This document shows positions 17,405-27,209 of a stretch of 64,000 nt of DNA, piece by piece. The stretch lies in NCBI RefSeq assembly GCF_030766725.1, contig NZ_JARQWR010000006.1, positions 1 through 64,000 of the forward strand. Reading direction: 5' to 3'. A program made the translations under genes and the position numbers. The number at the start of each line of letters is the position of its first letter. Position 1 is the first letter of the stretch. The notes beneath the pieces are model-generated. The model had not been told where the DNA came from, did not search any database, and worked only from the letters and a program-made list of their open reading frames with translations. This stretch comes from Flavobacterium aerium. GTDB lineage: Bacteria > Bacteroidota > Bacteroidia > Flavobacteriales > Flavobacteriaceae.

Positions 17405-19591
17405 ATGGCAACATTACGCTTTGAAGCATTAAAAGCTGCGGCAGGTAGAAAACCTGTTAAAGTTGATGAATTGGAAAGACGTTCCTCAATTTTTGGAACC
17501 AATGTTTTTAACGATAGTTCTATGCGTCAGTTTTTGACACCAGAGGCCTATCAGGCAGTAAAAGATGCAGTACAACATGGTGCTAAAATAGATAGAAAGT
17601 TAGCCGACTATATTGCTATGGGGATGAAAGAGTGGGCCTTGTCAAAAGGAGTTACTCATTATACACACTGGTTTCAACCTTTAACTGGAACAACTGCAGA
17701 GAAGCATGATGCTTTCTTTGAAACTCAATTTGATGGAGATCCAGTAGAAAAGTTTGGAGGAGGGCAATTAGTACAACAAGAGCCTGATGCATCAAGTTTT
17801 CCGAATGGAGGAATCAGAAATACATTTGAAGCAAGAGGATATACAGCTTGGGATCCAACGTCTCCAGCATTTATCTTTGGTACAACTTTATGTATCCCAA
17901 CTGTATTCGTATCGTATACAGGCGAAGCATTAGATTATAAAACCCCTTTATTAAGAGCCTTAACGGCAATCGATACTGCTGCAACAGCAGTAGCTAAATA
18001 TTTTGATAAAAATGTAAAGAAAGTAACTGCTACCCTAGGATGGGAGCAAGAATACTTTTTGATCGATACAGCTCTTGCAGCATCAAGACCTGATATTTTA
18101 ATAACAGGACGTACGTTATTAGGACATACTTCTGCAAAAGGACAACAATTAGACGATCATTATTTTGGATCTATCCCTACTCGTGTATTAAATTATATGA
18201 GAGATTTGGAAACAGAATGTATGTTATTGGGTATTCCAGTAAAAACACGTCATAATGAAGTAGCACCAAACCAATTTGAGTTAGCGCCAATCTTTGAAGA
18301 AACGAACTTAGCAGTAGACCATAACTCATTGTTAATGGATGTAATGCAAAAAGTAGGAGAACGTCATGATTTTAAAGTGTTATTCCATGAGAAACCATTC
18401 AAAGGAGTAAATGGATCAGGAAAACATAATAACTGGTCATTGGCTACAGATACAGGAGTTAATCTATTAAGTCCTGGGAAAACACCAATGAGTAATCTTC
18501 AGTTCTTAACATTTTTTATTAATTCAATCAAAGCAGTTAATGATAATGAAGCTTTATTAAGAGCAGCAATTGCAACAGCAAGTAATGATCACCGTTTAGG
18601 AGCAAATGAAGCGCCGCCAGCAATTATCTCTGTGTTCATTGGTCAACAATTAACAAGAGTATTAGAAGGGTTAGAAAGTGTTTCAGATGGAAAATTATCT
18701 CCAGAAGAAAAAACAGATCTAAAATTGAATGTAGTTGGTAAAATTCCAGATGTACTGTTGGATAATACAGATAGAAATAGAACTTCACCATTTGCTTTCA
18801 CAGGAAATAAATTTGAATTTAGAGCAGTAGGATCTACAGCAAACTGTGCCAATGCAATGACAACTTTGAATACGATTGTTGCTAAGCAATTGAAAGATTT
18901 CAAAAATGAAGTTGATGCCTTGATTGAAGGACAAGACATGAAAAAAGACGATGCAATTTTTAATGTATTGAGAGAATATATTAAAAATTCTAAAAAAATC
19001 TTATTTGAAGGAGATGGTTATAGTGAGGCTTGGGAAAAAGAAGCTGAGAAGAGAGGTTTGAGTAACTTCAAAACAACTCCAAGAGCATTGAAAGCAAAAG
19101 TTTCTAAAGAAGCAATTGCATTATTCCAAGAAATGAATGTAATGAATCATGTGGAAGTAGAAGCGCGTTACGAAATTGAATTGGAAGAATACACTAAGAA
19201 AATTCAAATCGAAGGACGTGTATTAGGTGATATCGCTAGAAATCATGTAATTCCAACAGCAATTCGTTACCAAAATACATTGATTGAAAATGTAAAAGGA
19301 TTGAAAGAAATTTTCGGAAAAGAATTTGAATCCATTGGAAAAGAACAAATCGTTCTAATTCGAGAAGTGTCAAATCACATTGCGATGATCAATTCGAAAG
19401 TCGAAGAAATGACGGAAGAACGTAAAAAAGCAAATGAGATTGAAAATGCAGAAGAAATGGCATTGGCTTATTGCGAAAAAGTAATTCCTTTCTTTGAAGT
19501 AATCCGTTACCACTGTGATAAATTAGAATTATTAGTGGATGATGAATTATGGACATTGACAAAATATAGAGAATTATTATTCACAAAATAA
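17405..19591 (+). CDS. glnN: Glutamine synthetase type III
   Basis: 728 residues, the size of GSIII rather than the ~470 of GSI. GSIII landmarks: NVFNDSSMRQFLTPEAY near the N-terminus, GWEQEYFLID (ATP/metal site), RHNEVAPNQFELAPIFE, and GVNGSGKHNNWSL, followed by NRTSPFAFTGNKFEFRAVGS. It makes glutamine from glutamate, ammonia and ATP as a large homo-oligomer. GSIII is the usual assimilatory enzyme of Bacteroidota. No adenylylation-type regulation site is evident. Monocistronic. Confidence 0.97.
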   Translation: MATLRFEALKAAAGRKPVKVDELERRSSIFGTNVFNDSSMRQFLTPEAYQAVKDAVQHGAKIDRKLADYIAMGMKEWALSKGVTHYTHWFQPLTGTTAEKHDAFFETQFDGDPVEKFGGGQLVQQEPDASSFPNGGIRNTFEARGYTAWDPTSPAFIFGTTLCIPTVFVSYTGEALDYKTPLLRALTAIDTAATAVAKYFDKNVKKVTATLGWEQEYFLIDTALAASRPDILITGRTLLGHTSAKGQQLDDHYFGSIPTRVLNYMRDLETECMLLGIPVKTRHNEVAPNQFELAPIFEETNLAVDHNSLLMDVMQKVGERHDFKVLFHEKPFKGVNGSGKHNNWSLATDTGVNLLSPGKTPMSNLQFLTFFINSIKAVNDNEALLRAAIATASNDHRLGANEAPPAIISVFIGQQLTRVLEGLESVSDGKLSPEEKTDLKLNVVGKIPDVLLDNTDRNRTSPFAFTGNKFEFRAVGSTANCANAMTTLNTIVAKQLKDFKNEVDALIEGQDMKKDDAIFNVLREYIKNSKKILFEGDGYSEAWEKEAEKRGLSNFKTTPRALKAKVSKEAIALFQEMNVMNHVEVEARYEIELEEYTKKIQIEGRVLGDIARNHVIPTAIRYQNTLIENVKGLKEIFGKEFESIGKEQIVLIREVSNHIAMINSKVEEMTEERKKANEIENAEEMALAYCEKVIPFFEVIRYHCDKLELLVDDELWTLTKYRELLFTK

Positions 19592-19598
19592 TAAATCA

Positions 19599-19632
19599 AA
19601 AAGAGCCCCGATAATTATCGGGGATTTTTTTT
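19599..19632 (+). terminator. glnN terminator with a recurrent palindrome
   Basis: Perfect self-complementary stem CCCCGATAATTATCGGGG (19606-19623) followed by eight or nine T residues. The 16-bp core recurs after yidC at 48144-48159. Confidence 0.87.
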
Positions 19633-19638
19633 TATGAT

Positions 19639-19646
19639 TACATTTG
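19639..19646 (+). promoter_or_regulatory. -7 element of purM
   Basis: TACATTTG, an exact TAnnTTTG match, 28 bp before the purM ATG. Confidence 0.6.
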
Positions 19647-19674
19647 CAAAACAACAACACATACTATACTATTC

Positions 19675-20853
19675 ATGAGTTCTGATACCAGCAAACGTTA
19701 TAATTTGAGAGGTGTTTCGGCATCCAAAGAGGACGTACACAACGCCATTAAAAATATAGATAAAGGTTTATTCCCTCAAGCTTTTTGTAAAATCATTCCT
19801 GATTATTTAACCCAAGATGAAGAATATTGTATCATTATGCATGCAGATGGTGCAGGTACAAAATCGTCATTGGCTTATATGTATTGGAAAGAAACAGGAG
19901 ATCTTTCGGTATGGAAAGGAATTGCTCAAGATGCATTAATCATGAATATTGATGATTTACTGTGTGTCGGAGCGACAAATAATATTTTGTTATCCTCTAC
20001 TATTGGAAGAAATAAAAATTTAATTCCATCAGAAGTCCTTTCGGCAATAATTAATGGAACAGAAGAACTTATTGAAGAATTAAAATCTTTTGGTGTGGTT
20101 ATTCATTCTACGGGAGGAGAAACAGCAGATGTAGGAGATTTAGTTCGTACGATTATTGTTGACTCTACTGTAACGGCTCGCATGAAACGCAAAGATGTAG
20201 TTAATAATGCCAACATTAAAGCGGGTGATGTAATTGTAGGATTGGCTTCGTTTGGACAAGCTTCCTATGAAAAAGGATACAATGGAGGAATGGGGAGTAA
20301 TGGATTAACCTCTGCACGACATGATGTTTTCGCACATGCATTAGCAAATAAATACCCGGAAAGTTTTGATTCAAGCGTACCAGAAGAATTAGTTTATTCT
20401 GGAAAAGTAGCATTAACAGATACAGTAGAAGGTAGCCCGATTGATGCGGGAAAATTGGTTTTATCACCAACAAGAACGTATGCACCAATTATTAAAAAAA
20501 TACTAGAGAAATATACGCCAAACGAAATACATGGTATGGTACACTGTAGTGGTGGTGCTCAAACTAAAGTATTGCACTTTGTTGAAAACCTATATATAAT
20601 TAAAGATAATTTATTTCCAGTTCCACCATTGTTTAAACTAATTCAAGAACAATCGGAGACAGATTGGAAAGAAATGTACCAAGTATTTAATTGTGGTCAC
20701 CGTATGGAATTGTATGTTCCAGAAGCAATTGCACAAGATATTATTGAGATTTCAAAATCATTTAACGTAGAGGCTCAAATCGTTGGTAGAGTTGAAGCTT
20801 CAGATCATAAAAAACTGACAATTCAAAGTGAATATGGCACATTTGAATATTAA
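19675..20853 (+). CDS. purM: Phosphoribosylformylglycinamidine cyclo-ligase (AIR synthase)
   Basis: 392 residues. PurM signatures: HADGAGTKSSLAY (substrate/ATP loop), ALIMNIDDLLCVGA, STGGETADVGDLV, and the C-terminal GGAQTKVLHF. It converts FGAM to AIR with ATP in purine synthesis. It is somewhat longer than the ~345-residue enzymes of Proteobacteria, as in the Bacteroidota version. It stands alone with its own promoter and terminator; no other pur gene is adjacent. Confidence 0.93.
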   Translation: MSSDTSKRYNLRGVSASKEDVHNAIKNIDKGLFPQAFCKIIPDYLTQDEEYCIIMHADGAGTKSSLAYMYWKETGDLSVWKGIAQDALIMNIDDLLCVGATNNILLSSTIGRNKNLIPSEVLSAIINGTEELIEELKSFGVVIHSTGGETADVGDLVRTIIVDSTVTARMKRKDVVNNANIKAGDVIVGLASFGQASYEKGYNGGMGSNGLTSARHDVFAHALANKYPESFDSSVPEELVYSGKVALTDTVEGSPIDAGKLVLSPTRTYAPIIKKILEKYTPNEIHGMVHCSGGAQTKVLHFVENLYIIKDNLFPVPPLFKLIQEQSETDWKEMYQVFNCGHRMELYVPEAIAQDIIEISKSFNVEAQIVGRVEASDHKKLTIQSEYGTFEY

Positions 20854-20859
20854 ATAAAA

Positions 20860-20889
20860 ATCATCCGCTTTCATAGCGGATTTTTTTTT
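20860..20889 (+). terminator. purM terminator
   Basis: Stem ATCCGCT/AGCGGAT with loop TTCAT, followed by nine T residues. It has the same stem as the next terminator at 23003-23033. Confidence 0.87.
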
Positions 20890-20991
20890 GGAATAAAAAA
20901 AGCGAAATTTTTTTGTAACGAATTGAATAAATTGACTACTTATAGTAAAATGAATATTCTATAAATGTTTAATTCTTAATAATTTACTTCT

Positions 20992-22983
20992 ATGAATAGG
21001 ATCAATTTACTATTAATTGTAGTGTTAGCGAGTATTTCGGTAAAGGCACAAGAAACGAAAAAATTACCTGGAAATCCAGAATTAGTATCATCCAAAGAAA
21101 CTTTAGCAAAATTAGCTGCTGCTGAAAAAGGACAATTTAAATACTCTGTAGAAAGTTATTTCAAAAAACCAAAAGTTACGGCCTTTGGATTTTCTCCAGA
21201 TGGTAAATATTTTTCATATAGAGAAAAGGATGATAAAGGAAAAAGCCATGTCTATATTAAAAATATAGCAACCAATGAAATAAAAAAGGCTATTATTGAA
21301 ACGGATGAATTAGTACGTAGTTACTGGTGGGCAAATAACGATCGTTTGATATACACGAAAGATAAAGGAGGTAATGAAAATTACATGATTTATGCCGTGA
21401 ACATCGATGGGACGAATGAAAAAGCATTGACTCCTTTTGAGAACGTAAAAGTGGATGTAATAGAAGAGTTAAAAGAACAGAAAGATTACATCATTATTCA
21501 GATGAATAAAGATAATCCAGAAGTATTTGAACCATATAAGCTTAATATCGTTACAGGTGACTTGGTGAAATTATACGAGAATAAAGATAATTCATCACCG
21601 ATCATGGGATATGACTTTGATAAAGATGGCAATTTAAAAGCAATCACAAGACAAGTGAATGGGAATGAATACCATTTGTTATACAGAACATCGAAAGACA
21701 GCCCATTTGAATTGGTAGAGAAAACAAATTGGAAAAATAGTTTTGGGATTGCAAACTTCAATTACAATTCAAAAAATCCAAATGAAGCCTATGTAGTTAG
21801 TAATTTGAATTCGGATAAAAAACAGATTCAACGTTATGACTTAAAAGAACATAAGGTTTTGGAAGTTCTATTTGAGGATAAAACCTATGATGTTTCAGGA
21901 ATACGTTTAGCTCGAAAAAGAAATTATGAAATAGATAGCTATTCTTATGCAGGAGAAAAAGGAGTTATGGTTCCTATTAGTACATTGTATAAAAAGATTG
22001 ATAAAAAATTAAAAGCTACGTTTGGTCAAAATTCTTATGCTATTTCAGATTATACTGAAAATGAAGATAAGTTCTTAATTTATGTATACAGCGATAAATT
22101 ATATGGCGCATACTATGTATACGATATTAAATCAGATAAAGTAACAAAAATGCTAGACTTAATGCCAGATCTTAATGAGAAGGATATGGCAGAGATGAGA
22201 CCGATTCAGTTCAAGAGCAGAGATGGATTGATTTTACATGGATACTTAACGATTCCGAATAACATCAAAAATAAAAAAGTGCCTTTGATTGTGAATCCAC
22301 ATGGAGGACCTTACGGGCCAAGAGATAATTGGGGCTTTAATCCAGAAACACAATTGTTTGCAAGTAGAGGATATGCAACACTACAAATTAACTACAGAGG
22401 TTCTGGAGGATATGGAAAAGAATTCTTTTTAGCAGGAGCGAAACAAATCGGTAGAAAAATGCTAAATGACTTAGAAGATGGAGTACAATATGTGGTTGAT
22501 ATGGGATTAGTAGATAAAGATAACGTAGCGATCTATGGTGGTAGTTATGGTGGATTAGCAACATTAGGAAGCTTAGTGAAAACGCCAGATTTATATAAAT
22601 GTGGAGTTGACTATGTAGGAGTTTCTAATCTATTTACGTTTATGAATACGTTCCCACCATATTGGAAACCATTCGTGGCTCAGGTATATGAACAATGGTA
22701 CGATCCAACGAATGCAGAAGAGAAAAAAATAATGGAACAAGTTTCTCCCGCTTTAAATATTGATAAGATTACAAAACCATTATTTATAGTACAAGGAGCA
22801 AATGATCCTCGTGTGAATATTGATGAATCAGATCAAATGGTATCAGGATTGAGAAAAAGAGGTGTTGATGTACCTTATATGGTAAAATACAATGAAGGAC
22901 ATGGTTTCCATCATGAAGATAACCGAATTGATTTGTATAAAACAATGATGGGATTCTTTAGTCAACATTTGAAAACAAAATAA
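20992..22983 (+). CDS. Secreted S9 family peptidase (acylaminoacyl/prolyl oligopeptidase type)
   Basis: 663 residues. A signal peptide (to about residue 20, SVKAQ) is followed by a propeller-like region (~60-400) and a C-terminal alpha/beta-hydrolase domain. The catalytic triad is visible: S518 in YGGSYGG, D605 in GANDPRV, H637 in NEGHGFHH. Oxyanion region: NPHGGPYGPRDNWGF. It cleaves short peptides, and because of the signal peptide probably acts in the periplasm on imported peptides. Exact specificity (dipeptidyl, acylaminoacyl) cannot be read. Monocistronic. Confidence 0.93.
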   Translation: MNRINLLLIVVLASISVKAQETKKLPGNPELVSSKETLAKLAAAEKGQFKYSVESYFKKPKVTAFGFSPDGKYFSYREKDDKGKSHVYIKNIATNEIKKAIIETDELVRSYWWANNDRLIYTKDKGGNENYMIYAVNIDGTNEKALTPFENVKVDVIEELKEQKDYIIIQMNKDNPEVFEPYKLNIVTGDLVKLYENKDNSSPIMGYDFDKDGNLKAITRQVNGNEYHLLYRTSKDSPFELVEKTNWKNSFGIANFNYNSKNPNEAYVVSNLNSDKKQIQRYDLKEHKVLEVLFEDKTYDVSGIRLARKRNYEIDSYSYAGEKGVMVPISTLYKKIDKKLKATFGQNSYAISDYTENEDKFLIYVYSDKLYGAYYVYDIKSDKVTKMLDLMPDLNEKDMAEMRPIQFKSRDGLILHGYLTIPNNIKNKKVPLIVNPHGGPYGPRDNWGFNPETQLFASRGYATLQINYRGSGGYGKEFFLAGAKQIGRKMLNDLEDGVQYVVDMGLVDKDNVAIYGGSYGGLATLGSLVKTPDLYKCGVDYVGVSNLFTFMNTFPPYWKPFVAQVYEQWYDPTNAEEKKIMEQVSPALNIDKITKPLFIVQGANDPRVNIDESDQMVSGLRKRGVDVPYMVKYNEGHGFHHEDNRIDLYKTMMGFFSQHLKTK

Positions 22984-23002
22984 ATCAAACAAAAAATAAA
23001 TA

Positions 23003-23033
23003 AAAAGAAATCCGCTTTATAGCGGATTTTTTT
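23003..23033 (+). terminator. S9 peptidase terminator
   Basis: AATCCGCT/AGCGGATT stem with a TTAT loop and a seven-T tail, about 25 bp after the stop. Confidence 0.87.
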
Positions 23034-23038
23034 AATTG

Positions 23039-23046
23039 TAATTTTG
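23039..23046 (+). promoter_or_regulatory. -7 element of the DUF2071 gene
   Basis: TAATTTTG matches TAnnTTTG and lies 21 bp before the ATG, directly after the preceding terminator. Confidence 0.6.
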
Positions 23047-23067
23047 TGAACTCTAATTCAAATAATA

Positions 23068-23778
23068 ATGAAAAGAACTTTTTTAAAAGCAGAATGGCGA
23101 AAATTAGCGATGATCAATTATGTTGTTGATAAGAGTATTCTACAAAAATATGTTCCTGCAAATACCGAAATAGATGAATGGGAGGGAAAATGCTATGTGA
23201 GTTTAATAGGATTTATGTTTGTTGACACAAAAGTTTTAGGAATTCGAGTGCCATTTCATGTAAACTTTGAAGAAGTAAATTTGAGGTTTTATGTTCGTTA
23301 TATTGAAGATGGGGTTGTAAAAAGAGGAGTGGTTTTTATCAAAGAAATAGTGCCAAAAGCCAGTTTAACTTTTGTAGCGAATACATTATATAAAGAGAAT
23401 TATGAAACCATGCCGATGTACCATAATTGGGAAGTTGAATCCGATTCGATTGCGGTAACCTATGGATGGAAAAAAGGAGAATGGAATACTTTAAAAGTAG
23501 AAGCAGAAAATAAATTAGTAGACATTCATTCTGGAACCGAAGAAGAGTTTATTACGGAACACTATTGGGGCTATGCCCGCATCAGTGCCAATAAGACTTC
23601 TGAGTATGAAGTTGAGCACCCAAGATGGCAGATATATCCAGCAAAAAGTTCAGAAGTAAAAGTAGACTTTGCAAAAATATACGGAAAAGAATTTGAGTTT
23701 TTGAAAGATGAAAAGCCAAAATCAGTATTTTTAGTAGAAGGTTCTGAGATTGTGGTACGACAAGGAAGATCATTTTAA
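23068..23778 (+). CDS. DUF2071 (YqjF-like) protein
   Basis: 236 residues. It fits the DUF2071 pattern: LKAEWRKLAMINYVVDKSILQKYVP at the start, VSLIGFMFVDTKVLG, FEEVNLRFYVRY, and a late HYWGYARI block followed by HPRWQIYPA. The family resembles acetoacetate-decarboxylase-fold proteins; no function is established. It is cytoplasmic with no signal peptide, and is followed at 36 bp by the next small gene, probably in one transcript. Confidence 0.87.
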   Translation: MKRTFLKAEWRKLAMINYVVDKSILQKYVPANTEIDEWEGKCYVSLIGFMFVDTKVLGIRVPFHVNFEEVNLRFYVRYIEDGVVKRGVVFIKEIVPKASLTFVANTLYKENYETMPMYHNWEVESDSIAVTYGWKKGEWNTLKVEAENKLVDIHSGTEEEFITEHYWGYARISANKTSEYEVEHPRWQIYPAKSSEVKVDFAKIYGKEFEFLKDEKPKSVFLVEGSEIVVRQGRSF

Positions 23779-23814
23779 ATATAAAAAAGAGAATAAGAAT
23801 TAACATCTATACAT

Positions 23815-24258
23815 ATGAAAATAAATCCTAAACACGGAATTGACCAATTGATTTTTGGTATGAAACAGAATGATGTAACGGCAATTTATGGTAAACCAGA
23901 TCGCGAATACAAAGATGAAGATGAGAATACTATTGTACAATACAACAAACTGAAACTAAGATTGACATTCTATAAAGAAGAAGGTTTTAAATTAGGATAT
24001 TTAGTATGTTCAAATCCAGCATTAGAATTATTTGATAAGAAAATCATTGGAAGAAAAATCAATGAAGTAGAAGGAGAATTGAAAGCAAAAGGAATTGCAA
24101 CGTGGGATAAAGAAGGATTTGATACATTCGAAAACTATTTCAACGAAAGTAACTGGATGATTCTACAAACTGAATTTGAAGAAGTAGTAAAATTTGAAAT
24201 TGGAGCTACAATCAATGATAAAGATGAATTTGACTGGAAATTTAAAGCCAAAAAATAA
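23815..24258 (+). CDS. Conserved hypothetical protein, 147 aa
   Basis: No family recognised with confidence. The sequence starts KINPKHGIDQLIFGMKQNDVTAIYGKPDREY, where the phrase fGMxxxdVxaiyGKPd resembles the BamE/OmlA-type repeat found in many small immunity-like or chaperone-like proteins. Two such motifs may be present (a second near IIGRKINEVEGELKAKG). No signal peptide or membrane segment. It probably shares a transcript with the DUF2071 gene. Confidence 0.75.
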   Translation: MKINPKHGIDQLIFGMKQNDVTAIYGKPDREYKDEDENTIVQYNKLKLRLTFYKEEGFKLGYLVCSNPALELFDKKIIGRKINEVEGELKAKGIATWDKEGFDTFENYFNESNWMILQTEFEEVVKFEIGATINDKDEFDWKFKAKK

Positions 24259-24275
24259 TTCAAAAAAACACAAAT

Positions 24276-24310
24276 AAAAAAGGGTTTAACGCTAGTTAAA
24301 CCCTTTTTTT
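24276..24310. terminator. Bidirectional terminator
   Basis: GGGTTTAAC/GTTAAACCC stem with loop GCTA, A-tract before and T-tract after. It lies between two convergent genes. Confidence 0.88.
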
Positions 24311-24326
24311 ATACCTCAAAAAGAGA

Positions 24327-25415
24327 TTATTTTGTTGGCATACTTTCTAAAAGCTCCACCTCAAATATGATATTAGCATTTGGAGGAATAACACCACCAG
24401 CACCTCTTTCACCATAAGCTAAATGAGCAGGGATCAATAAGATTGCTTTGTCACCAATAGACATTTTTCCAATACCTTCAGAGAAACCTGGAATAGTTTT
24501 TCCTGCAACAGCATATTCTACTGAGATTGGAGCATAACCATTAGCCTGAGCTCTTTGAGCATCATATTTCCCGTAAGCTTTAGCAACACCTTCGTAGCTA
24601 GTGTCGAATAATTCACCATTTTCTAAATAACCTGCATAATGTACAAATACAGTAGTTCCAGTAGCTGGTTTTTTACCAGCACCTTTAGAAACGATTTTGT
24701 ATTCTAAACCAGTATCAGATTTAGTCGCTGTTTTTTTAGTAGCCGCAAATAAAGCTACTTTTTCAGCTTTCACTTTAGAAGACTCTTGCTCTAATTTCTT
24801 TTGAGAAGTTAACTCAGTATTGAAATAATCCTTGAATATTTTTGGAGCATCAAATTTCTTTGCATCAGCACCTTTTCTAACGATTGTAATTTTTTCAATT
24901 ACATCATCCTGTTCAATTTTATTAACAACATCCATTCCTTCAACAACATGACCAAAAATAGTATGTCTACCATCTAACCAAGGAGTTTCTTTATGAGTAA
25001 TGAAAAACTGACTTCCATTAGTATTAGGACCCGCATTTGCCATAGACAAAATACCTGGTTTATCATGTTTTAAATCGTTTGGCTCATCTTTAAATTTGTA
25101 ACCTGGTCCACCACTACCATTTCCTTGAGGATCTCCACCTTGAATCATGAAATCTTTGATTACACGGTGAAATTTTAAACCATCATATAATGGTTTTCCT
25201 TTTAAATCATCTTTTACGAAAGTATTTTTACCTTCAGCAAGAGCCACAAAGTTAGCTACGGTAACAGGTGCTTTTTTATATTCTAATTGTACAACGATTT
25301 TACCTTTATTCGTTGCGATTTCGGCATATAAACCATCTTCCAGATTACTGGTTTGTGCATTGCAGGCAAAAAACAGTGTCAATACACTTAATAATAGACT
25401 CGTCATTCGTTTCAT
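24327..25415 (-). CDS. Cyclophilin-FKBP fusion peptidyl-prolyl isomerase, lipoprotein
   Basis: 362 residues. The lipobox FFAC (Cys18) predicts a lipoprotein. A cyclophilin domain (~30-165) has [32 protein letters not shown] and [15 protein letters not shown]. After a linker an FKBP domain (~245-360) has [34 protein letters not shown] and [15 protein letters not shown]. Both catalytic PPIase folds therefore lie on one chain. It is expected to assist folding of exported proteins. It lies 29 bp after gldI, itself an FKBP, so the cluster supplies several periplasmic foldases, plausibly for T9SS and gliding proteins. Confidence 0.93.
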   Translation of the reverse strand: MKRMTSLLLSVLTLFFACNAQTSNLEDGLYAEIATNKGKIVVQLEYKKAPVTVANFVALAEGKNTFVKDDLKGKPLYDGLKFHRVIKDFMIQGGDPQGNGSGGPGYKFKDEPNDLKHDKPGILSMANAGPNTNGSQFFITHKETPWLDGRHTIFGHVVEGMDVVNKIEQDDVIEKITIVRKGADAKKFDAPKIFKDYFNTELTSQKKLEQESSKVKAEKVALFAATKKTATKSDTGLEYKIVSKGAGKKPATGTTVFVHYAGYLENGELFDTSYEGVAKAYGKYDAQRAQANGYAPISVEYAVAGKTIPGFSEGIGKMSIGDKAILLIPAHLAYGERGAGGVIPPNANIIFEVELLESMPTK

Positions 25416-25444
25416 TTTATAGTTAAATTGGGTTGATAAAATTA

Positions 25445-26011
25445 TTATTGTTTTACTTCACTCTCTGCTTTAATGTCATTCAATGTAACAGTACATATAA
25501 TAGGCTCGTTTGTACCAATTTTTTTATTATCCCCATGATAGCCATACGCCATATGAGAAGGGAATAAAAAGGTTACTTTCTCGCCCTCTTTCATTAATTT
25601 AATACCATCACGTAAACCCATCATTATGTTTTCTTTATCCACATAATAGGTTTGCGGTCTTAACTCAACATCAGAATAAATTAAATTACCTAATAAATCC
25701 TTTACCTCATAATCAAAATAAGCAACATCACCACGTACAGGAGTTTTAACTTCCAAGCTATCTGCCTTTACTTCATAATGGTACCAATATCCTTTTGACG
25801 ATGCAAGATATTCAATTTTTGGATTGCTTTTAATAATCGAATCAATCAATGATTCCTCATTGGCAATTAATTCTTTATTTCTTTCAATAGATTCTTTCAA
25901 GAAACTACCTGAAGTTTGTGAAATTGGCTTTCTTGCTTGTTGTTGTTGCGAACAACTGGCAAAAGAGAATGCTCCGATCACAAATAGCAATAGTAAGCCG
26001 ATGTTTTTCAT
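25445..26011 (-). CDS. gldI: Gliding motility lipoprotein GldI (FKBP-type PPIase)
   Basis: 188 residues. The lipobox FASC (Cys20) is followed by a glutamine-rich stretch and an FKBP domain: [61 protein letters not shown]. Known family: GldI is needed for gliding in Flavobacterium johnsoniae. Position between nrnA and another PPIase matches the flavobacterial order. The start at 26011 gives a standard signal peptide, 13 bp after nrnA. Confidence 0.9.
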   Translation of the reverse strand: MKNIGLLLLFVIGAFSFASCSQQQQARKPISQTSGSFLKESIERNKELIANEESLIDSIIKSNPKIEYLASSKGYWYHYEVKADSLEVKTPVRGDVAYFDYEVKDLLGNLIYSDVELRPQTYYVDKENIMMGLRDGIKLMKEGEKVTFLFPSHMAYGYHGDNKKIGTNEPIICTVTLNDIKAESEVKQ

Positions 26012-26024
26012 AATTTTAAAAAAT

Positions 26025-27026
26025 TTAATTTCTTTTTGATACTATAGCAACAAATTGATTTACCGTTTCTTCTAGTGATAAATTAGATTTTCCACCAGCA
26101 GCATTAATATGTCCACCACCACTAAAGTGATCTCTAGCAAATTGATTTACATCAAAATCACCTTGAGAACGGAATGAAATTTTTATAATTCCTTCCTCTT
26201 TATGCTCGATAAAGATAGCAGTAAAAATAATACCTTTTATAGTAAGGCCGTAATTTACAATTCCTTCCGTATCACCTTTTACATATTTGAAAGTATCCAA
26301 TTCTTCTTGGCTCAAAGTAATGTAAGAAACCTGATGCTCAGGAAGCAATTTTAAGTTTTGTAAAGCCCTACCTAATAATTGTAATCGACTGTATGAATTA
26401 TTATCAAAAAGCAAATTATGTACTTCACTATTCTTAACGCCAAGTTCCAATAAATGAGCTACAATTCGATGCGTGGTACTCGTTGTTGCTGGAAATCGGA
26501 AAGAACCAGAATCAGTTACAATTCCGGTGTAAATACAAGTAGCAATTGTTTTATCGATTAAGTCTTTGTGCCCTAAAAAAGAAATGAAATTGTACAACAT
26601 CTCACAAGTAGAACCAAAAGCAGTGTCCGAATAAGTATAAGCAGCATAATCATCTGGTTTTTGATGATGATCAATCATGATGAATGGAGTAGCTAATTTG
26701 TTTAGTACAAATTCCATTTCGCCCACACGATGCAAAGCATTAAAATCCAAAGTGAAAATTAATTCCGCCTCCTGTAATATTTTAGTTGTTTCTGTTTTGT
26801 TTTTTTCAAAAATCTTCACGGTTTCAGAACCCGGTAACCATTCCAGAAAAGCAGGAAATTCATTTGGAGAAACAACAACCGGATGATGGTTGAGCTTTAA
26901 TAATAAATGGTACAATCCTAAAGTTGAACCCATGGCATCCCCATCTGGACTGCGGTGTGGGATAATAGCTATCTTTTTTGGCACCTCCAATAAGGATAGG
27001 ATACCTTTAATGTCTGTTATATTCAT
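26025..27026 (-). CDS. nrnA: DHH/DHHA1 phosphoesterase (NrnA-like oligoribonuclease/pAp phosphatase)
   Basis: 333 residues. Motif I HRSPDGDAMGS (H24, D28, D30), the DHH triad in MIDHHQKPD at 119-121, and the DHHA1 glycine motif GGGHINAAGG near 305 are all present. NrnA relatives degrade nanoRNA and dephosphorylate pAp. It is first in the nrnA-gldI-PPIase unit; the upstream gap of 183 bp holds no recognisable TAnnTTTG box apart from a degenerate TAAATTCG near the start. Confidence 0.93.
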   Translation of the reverse strand: MNITDIKGILSLLEVPKKIAIIPHRSPDGDAMGSTLGLYHLLLKLNHHPVVVSPNEFPAFLEWLPGSETVKIFEKNKTETTKILQEAELIFTLDFNALHRVGEMEFVLNKLATPFIMIDHHQKPDDYAAYTYSDTAFGSTCEMLYNFISFLGHKDLIDKTIATCIYTGIVTDSGSFRFPATTSTTHRIVAHLLELGVKNSEVHNLLFDNNSYSRLQLLGRALQNLKLLPEHQVSYITLSQEELDTFKYVKGDTEGIVNYGLTIKGIIFTAIFIEHKEEGIIKISFRSQGDFDVNQFARDHFSGGGHINAAGGKSNLSLEETVNQFVAIVSKRN

Positions 27027-27152
27027 AAGTTGCGAATTTACAATTTTATAAAATAACTTGTCATAGGAACTTTATTATCTTGATAAAAAAAGAAATAATA
27101 GTTAAATTTTGAGGAGAAATAATAACGTATTTAGTTGAAACGTAGGTGTAAA

Positions 27153-27182
27153 GGAAAAGAAAACCATTCGCTATAAATGGTT
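27153..27182 (-). terminator. Possible terminator of the fluoride channel gene
   Basis: Stem AACCATT/AATGGTT with a 7-nt loop followed on the minus strand by a pyrimidine-rich TTCTTTTCC tail. It is weaker than the other terminators here. Confidence 0.5.
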
Positions 27183-27209
27183 ACACAGAATATAAATAGT
27201 CCTTTACTA

